Below are positions 59,063 to 64,000 of a stretch of 64,000 bases of DNA, piece by piece. The DNA is from Branchiostoma floridae (lineage: Eukaryota > Chordata > Leptocardii > Amphioxiformes > Branchiostomatidae), in contig NC_049988.1 in NCBI RefSeq assembly GCF_000003815.2, forward strand, positions 23,179,488-23,243,487, read 5' to 3'. The first letter of the stretch is position 1; every line of letters begins with the position of its first letter. The notes below the pieces were generated by a model that worked only from the letters and a program-made list of their open reading frames with translations, searched no databases and had not been told where the DNA came from. A program made the translations under genes and the position numbers.

Positions 59063-59164
59063 TAGCCTGGTATCCAGCCGTAATATAGCTCCCGAGTCTC
59101 TTCTCTCCTCTTTGTAATTGCGAAGAGGAGAGAAAAGACTGTATTACGGCTGGATACCAGGCTA
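59063..59164. mobile_element. 102-bp hairpin MITE (TAGCCTGGTATCCAGCCGTA ends)
   Basis: TAGCCTGGTATCCAGCCGTA at the left is perfectly inverted at the right (TACGGCTGGATACCAGGCTA). The centre adds a second inverted pair, CTCTTCTCTCCTCTT and AAGAGGAGAGAAAAG. Confidence 0.9.
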
Positions 59165-59166
59165 GG

Positions 59167-59335
59167 ACTCAGGTCACATTTCCAAACCGGGGCCCAGCCA
59201 AGCGGCTATCGGGAGGAAAAGACATCAAAATACAAAAAAACAAAATATAAAAGACATACATGATATGTACATATTTCTAGGTATATGTCTTTTTTTTTTG
59301 TTTCTTTAAAAATCCCGGCCGTGGAAATGTGACCT
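59167..59335. mobile_element. Relative of the TAA-flanked MITE at 56,764
   Basis: It begins GGACTCAGGTCACATTTCC-aaaccggggccc and ends GGAAATGTGACCTAAGC. It directly follows the hairpin MITE, and the central AT-rich part is similar in layout to that of 56,764-56,969. Confidence 0.7.
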
Positions 59336-59653
59336 AAGCGGCAGTAATGGGGTGGCATACCCTTTCTCACCGGGACATGCACCTTATCTTTTTTTAAAGG
59401 TGTGGTGGGTTGTTACGCGTTGTCAACGCGAGACTCTGATAATTTTGCTACAAAGAATTATGTTTTGAGTATCCGACGTAGATTGGCGTTTACAAATTCC
59501 ATCTTAATGTAAACAACACCAACTGCCTCTGTTTTAGACCAAGTTTGACCGTATACGCTTGGTAAAATGACAATCAATTCTCTTCTACTTCGCTCTTGCT
59601 ATTTTCTTCGATCTGTAAGTCCCAATACACGTGAACGCCAGCCTGTATACACC

Positions 59654-60038
59654 TTTCTCACGCGGCGGCCATGATAGATCCAAAAAGAGGTCAATGAGGC
59701 AAACAGACAAAACTTATTTCTAAAATCAGGTCCCATTTAGTTTTCCCCAAAACCACACAAATTTTCATGATATAAGATAGAATAATAAATATTACAAGAA
59801 GTGTTGTGCACCGAAAAATGTAGCAATTTAGAGTAGTGTAGACTGACCCCATAGTCCATTAAGAGATGCAAAATAAAAACATAATAATGCAAATTTTTAA
59901 CGAATTTGCAGCCATTCACTTATTGGTCGATTTCCTAATTGGCAGGCTACCATTGGTCGAACTGCTAATTATGATGGACAGCCTTTTGTTTGCCACATTG
60001 AACTCGTTTTAGATCTATCATGGCCGCCGCGTGAGAAA
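59654..60038. mobile_element. 385-bp MITE, copy 2 (TTTCTCACGCGGCGGCC ends)
   Basis: Second copy of the element at 54,379-54,766: same ends, same interior order, scattered substitutions. Confidence 0.9.
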
Positions 60039-60439
60039 TGTGTATAATCTGTTCATTTTCGAATCGGTCCAACATCCGGCCCACCTTATTTTCAGGCCCG
60101 TTTTTTTTCTGAACTGGTCAAGAAAAAAATGGTTTTGTACCCACCCCTAGTCGTTGTTATCCCCTGCAAAACGTGCATTTTCAACACGTGCGGTCAGTGA
60201 CTTTCCCAGTCACGCTACGTACCACGCCACAGCACCGTTACATTTTAACTATGTCGGAACAGACAAATGTTTACTTAATGACCCAAGTTCCAACTAAACA
60301 TGCGCTGATTCACAGGTCTATGCCTTCCTTTCATATGGAGTATTTTATGTTAATATTTGACTATAGTATATGCCGCCCCGTTTGTCCTTGTTACTACAAA
60401 CTCAACACTGTGAGGTTGTATCTTATTATGATAGCGGAC

Positions 60440-60640
60440 GCGCAATATAAGCTGATATTTCATACACGATACAATATGTTTGAAATATACTAATATTTCA
60501 CACGAAGCTGATATTCCATACACGGTACAATATGTGTGAAATATACTAATATTTCACACGAAGCTGATATTCCATACACGGTACAATATGTGTGAAATAT
60601 ACTAATATTTCACACGAAGCTGATATTCCATACACGGGTG
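60440..60640. repeat. 56-bp tandem repeat with an internal palindrome
   Basis: About three and a half units of GAAGCTGATATTCCATACAC plus the rest to 56 bp. Each holds the palindrome GTGTGAAATAT-act-ATATTTCACAC (one base shared), so the array can form a series of small hairpins. Confidence 0.9.
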
Positions 60641-60859
60641 TTACCTAAGTACAAAACCTTTGTTAAACAACATCTGTGACACGTACAAGGCATCGGGTAA
60701 TCGTCATTAGTATGTCCGTAATTAACGTCCAGAAGTGAGTTGATGGGGGAGGGGAACTTAGATGTTTCATAATATTCTCACTCTTGATTACACATGGATA
60801 AATATTAGCTTACATGTACATGTCCCAAAATGTAACTGTATTAAACAGCATTTATGCAC

Positions 60860-61800
60860 ACAGAAGTTTACACAGAGTACAGAGAATGACAGGTGATGTT
60901 GATTTGTGCAGATGTTTTATGAAATTGGTGGGGGGGGGGGCACACGGGTAGTTAGCTTAGTTATTCAACGGTCCACCGTACCGTTATTAAGAATGACTTA
61001 GATGTGACTTGATACCAAAACAATATGATTAAGCAACATTTATTAAATATATAGAGTATGACAGTTCAAGTTAATATGTAAAGGCGTATTCTTTATGAAA
61101 GTGGGGCTCACGCAAGTAGGTTACCATATTTCTCTTTAAAGGACTACCATACCGTTAATAGAAATGACTTAGGTTAGGTGTGACTTTATAAAACAACAAC
61201 AATGTGATTAAGCAACATTGATGAAATATATAATGACAGTTAAAGATAATGTGTAAAGACGCTTCTTTGATGAAAGTAGGGGGCTAACATGGGTAGGGTA
61301 CGTAGCTTAGATCTTTTTGAGGGTTTGCCAAAAATGACTTAGATTGATTTGATACAACAACAATGTGATTAAGCCACATTTATGAAATATATAGACAATG
61401 ACAATTAACGTTCATATGTAAGGCATTTTTTATGAAAGTGGGGCCCACACGGGTAGGTTAGCTTAGTTCTTTATAAAGGCTTGCCGTACCTTTATTGGAA
61501 ATTACTTAGATGTGATTTGATAAAACAAAATGTGATTAAAAGCACTTGAGAAATATATAGATAATGACAGTTGACGTTAATATCTTAAGACCGTTTTTTT
61601 ATGAAAGTAGCCCACACTGGTGGTTAGCTTACTTTTTGTCAAAGGTTTGCTTTTATTAAAAATTAATTAGATGTGATTTGATAAAACAACAATGTGATTA
61701 AAAAATGTATAAAATTTACAGAGAATGGCAGTTGAAGTTGATATGTAAAGACGTATGTTTAATGATAGTAGGGGGTGACAGGAGTAGTGTAGTTTGCTTC
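60860..61800. repeat. Degenerate tandem repeat of about 170 bp, five units
   Basis: Units share ATGACTTAGATGTGA-TTGATA, CAACAATGTGATTAAGCAACA, GAAATATATAGA-AATGACAGTT, TATGAAAGT-GGGG and GGTAGGTTAGCTTA blocks. Divergence is moderate and indels are frequent. No coding potential. Confidence 0.75.
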
Positions 61801-61979
61801 TTTCTACGATTTGCTGCGCAGGTACTGAATTGAATGATAGCTAACATGTTCATGCTCATATGCGATACGATATAGCTCTTATGAAATGTACCGGGCGTTA
61901 TTATCAGGTTAGACGGTTTTATGAAATTTTGCACGCGCGGGGGCAGACAAGTTTAGTGTAGTGAGGATCCATGGTCCAT

Positions 61980-63067
61980 TAAGCCCCGGTCACAAGAATC
62001 GTACGATTGACTGCGATGGAGGTTTTATGCGCGGCATAAGCGCAGTACGTCGTAAGTCGGGGAAGAATCGGAAGCAATGGTTTAAATATATGAAGCCGTG
62101 GTCACAAGGATCGTAGTGCATCGTACGATGAGGTCATTAGAGCGTATTTGCGTCAATCGCAGGTAAATCATAGTAAATCGGGGAGCCTCCTATGACGAAA
62201 ATAGGACTGAAATGGATTTTGAACATGTTCAAAATTTCGCTATCGTCGTAAGATTTTATTTGCCCCCAAAGCAGACTTCATTACGGCAATTTTTGTCTAC
62301 TGATGAGGTTTTAGATTTATGAATTTTTAGCATGTTGTGATGGTTTCAGTTTTCCCTGATATTGTCGATATTGACGAAAAGGGAAAATATATCAGTCGCA
62401 ACTGCCACAATCGCAACCAGAGAACAGCGCGCCCCGCACAGGTGATGCAGACAATTGTTTGATCGCTTCATGCACGTGAGTTGATAATTAGATCAAATCT
62501 CAGCTCTCGTCGGTCTTGGGTCAGTTTACCATAATCGTAATAACCATGGGGACAACTCAAACATAAAGGCAGGCTCTATGAGTCGGAAATATATATGATA
62601 TAATGCTTATGATATGATTTTTGTATGATGGCATCTTTTTGTTGATAGCATATCATGATACAATATTCGAAAGAGCCTGACACGTAGAGCCGGCAAGCAG
62701 GCCGAGATAACCATACCAGTACTCACGCTTGATTTGAACTTTTGCTTGTAATACTCTTGTTATCATGGTCTTTTTTAATTTATTTTTACAGTTAAAGATA
62801 TTATAGGAAGGTATTCAACAGCTATGTCCACATTTTGTTGGTTAAAGAAGCACAAAAACGGTCAGACGGCTATACAGAAGAGACACAAGTGAAAAATCGT
62901 ACGACGCTGGAAAAATTTTGAACATTTTGAACATCATCCGATGCTCTGCGATGCTCTGCGATGGCTGATTTTGCTTACGATTTAGCTGCGATCCACTGTG
63001 ATCATCGTGCGATAGGCGTAATATGCCATCGCAAGGACGTCGTACGATTCTTGTGACCGGGGCTTTA
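61980..63067. mobile_element. 1.1 kb element with CCCCGGTCACAAGAATCGTACG ends
   Basis: AGCCCCGGTCACAAGAATCG followed by TACGA at the left is inverted at the right, ending GTGACCGGGGCTTTA. A second, diverged copy of the left end lies at about 62,091. The CGTACGAT, TGCGATGG and TGCGATC motifs recur near both ends, as in subterminal binding-site repeats. The 135-codon minus-strand frame at 62,842-63,249 runs across the right end and is not supported. Confidence 0.75.
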
Positions 63068-63401
63068 CATGACATGACGTGAAGGCCGTCCAATATTTCA
63101 ATAACGATTTCTGAATTTGCAAGGCTTGTCTGAATTTGAAAGAGATCATTTTCATTGCACAGCACTTCATTCCCCTTCCTTTTGCCACCATTGTGTTTTA
63201 TACAATATACCAAATTAAGGATGCCATGGGTTGGGTGGATAGATTCCACGTGATTCCACGCTATTGTGCTGAATTTATTCTTCAGTTACAGCAGAGAAGG
63301 TGAAGGGTTTTCGTTAGAGAAGTGTATTTTGACTACCGACAATAATTTCAGCAGGTTGGTAGAATATAGGATATTGGAGAAGTCTTTTCCACATCCTGTA
63401 G

Positions 63402-63761
63402 CAGGGCTCGAAATTCATTTTTGGGATTAGGTGCACTGGTGCACCCAGCTTAAGAAATTGGGTGCACCAAAATGTTTTGGGTGCACCACTCGAATTTAAG
63501 TAGAATTTCAGAAAATCCTAATAATAAAACTTAGTTACAAGCTTTCAAATTCTGAAACAAGTAACATGACAGACATTTTTATTATCTTTCTAACACTTAG
63601 ATGTCAAGAATATGATGTATACTAGCATACTTGATATCTTTCCATACATAAACCTAAGAAAATATTTGGGTGCATCCTGTGCACCCACTGAAAAAAATTG
63701 GGTGCACAGTTCCAATTTTGAGTGCATCTGGGTGCACATGCACCCAGTATTTCGAGCCCTG
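63402..63761. mobile_element. 360-bp hAT-like MITE with GGGTGCAC repeats
   Basis: It starts CAGGGCTCGAAATT and ends ATTTCGAGCCCTG. GGGTGCAC motifs occur many times in both orientations. TGTAG directly flanks both sides, but a full 8-bp duplication is not evident. Confidence 0.75.
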
Positions 63762-64000
63762 TGTAGGTAATTACTTGGCTTACGTTTCGATGATAGCGGT
63801 GAGAAGCAGAACTCCAGTCAGAAACTCTGAGGAAGGTGTCTGATAGACATCAAAACGTAAGCAAAGTAAGTACAAACTTGTTGTGGAAAACAATTCTAGT
63901 ATATCCTGTATTTTGACTACAGTGATCTGTAACACATAAATTTACAAATATGGCGGCTGTTTTAAACTGTTCAAGTTACGTTACGCATCCAATGTCTAGT

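Noticed and set aside
62842-63249. 135-codon minus-strand frame
   Set aside because: It crosses the inverted end of the 1.1 kb element and has no recognisable domain.

Overview
The window looks like draft genomic DNA of an invertebrate chordate, most likely an amphioxus (Branchiostoma-like). This is inferred from spliced metazoan genes (MED20, urocanase, a membrane mucin with SEA and EGF domains, tandem C-type lectins), a very high density of small inverted-repeat elements and a 100-N gap. Nothing is bacterial or plasmid-like. Exons were joined by reading GT/AG borders and checking phase by hand.

Layout. 1-108 may end an exon of a gene to the left. 110-7,470 is repeat-rich and has no recognised gene. 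7,475-8,689 holds the 5' part of C-type lectin gene A (cytoplasmic tail, membrane segment, coiled coil). Its coiled-coil exon is cut at a TTAA and resumes at 27,418 with a second TTAA; joining the two ends keeps the reading frame. Between the TTAAs lies a two-gene DNA transposon. It has a plus-strand 132-codon gene behind a CCAAT/E2F-type promoter (9,092-10,561, repeated nearly identically at 18,934-20,403) and a convergent six-exon minus-strand gene of 836 codons (26,640-21,972) for an RNase H-fold transposase-like protein with zinc knuckles.

A 7.1 kb block (about 11,445-18,581) sits inside this element. It carries MED20 without its first exons and, tail to tail, the last four exons of urocanase (UROC1). 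The block is bounded by the duplicated transposon segment on the left and by the N gap on the right, so it is probably an assembly chimera. Without it the transposon would be about 8.9 kb.

27,422-28,350 holds the lectin domain of gene A, with an 8-base frame lesion. 28,887-30,376 is a small LTR retroelement without coding capacity. 31,522-33,442 is an intact paralogous lectin, gene B, with QPD and WND sugar-binding motifs. 45,780-35,341 (minus) is an 11-exon membrane mucin: signal peptide, about 1,440 residues of Thr/Pro/Ser-rich tandem repeats, a SEA domain with a GSV motif, EGF-like modules, a membrane segment and a cytoplasmic tail. One extra base near 43,999 breaks its repeat exon.

45,800-64,000 contains no gene I can identify. 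It is filled with MITEs, tRNA-derived SINEs and minisatellites. The lectins and the mucin are typical of an epithelial surface or innate immune locus. The transposon, MED20 and UROC1 have no functional link to them.
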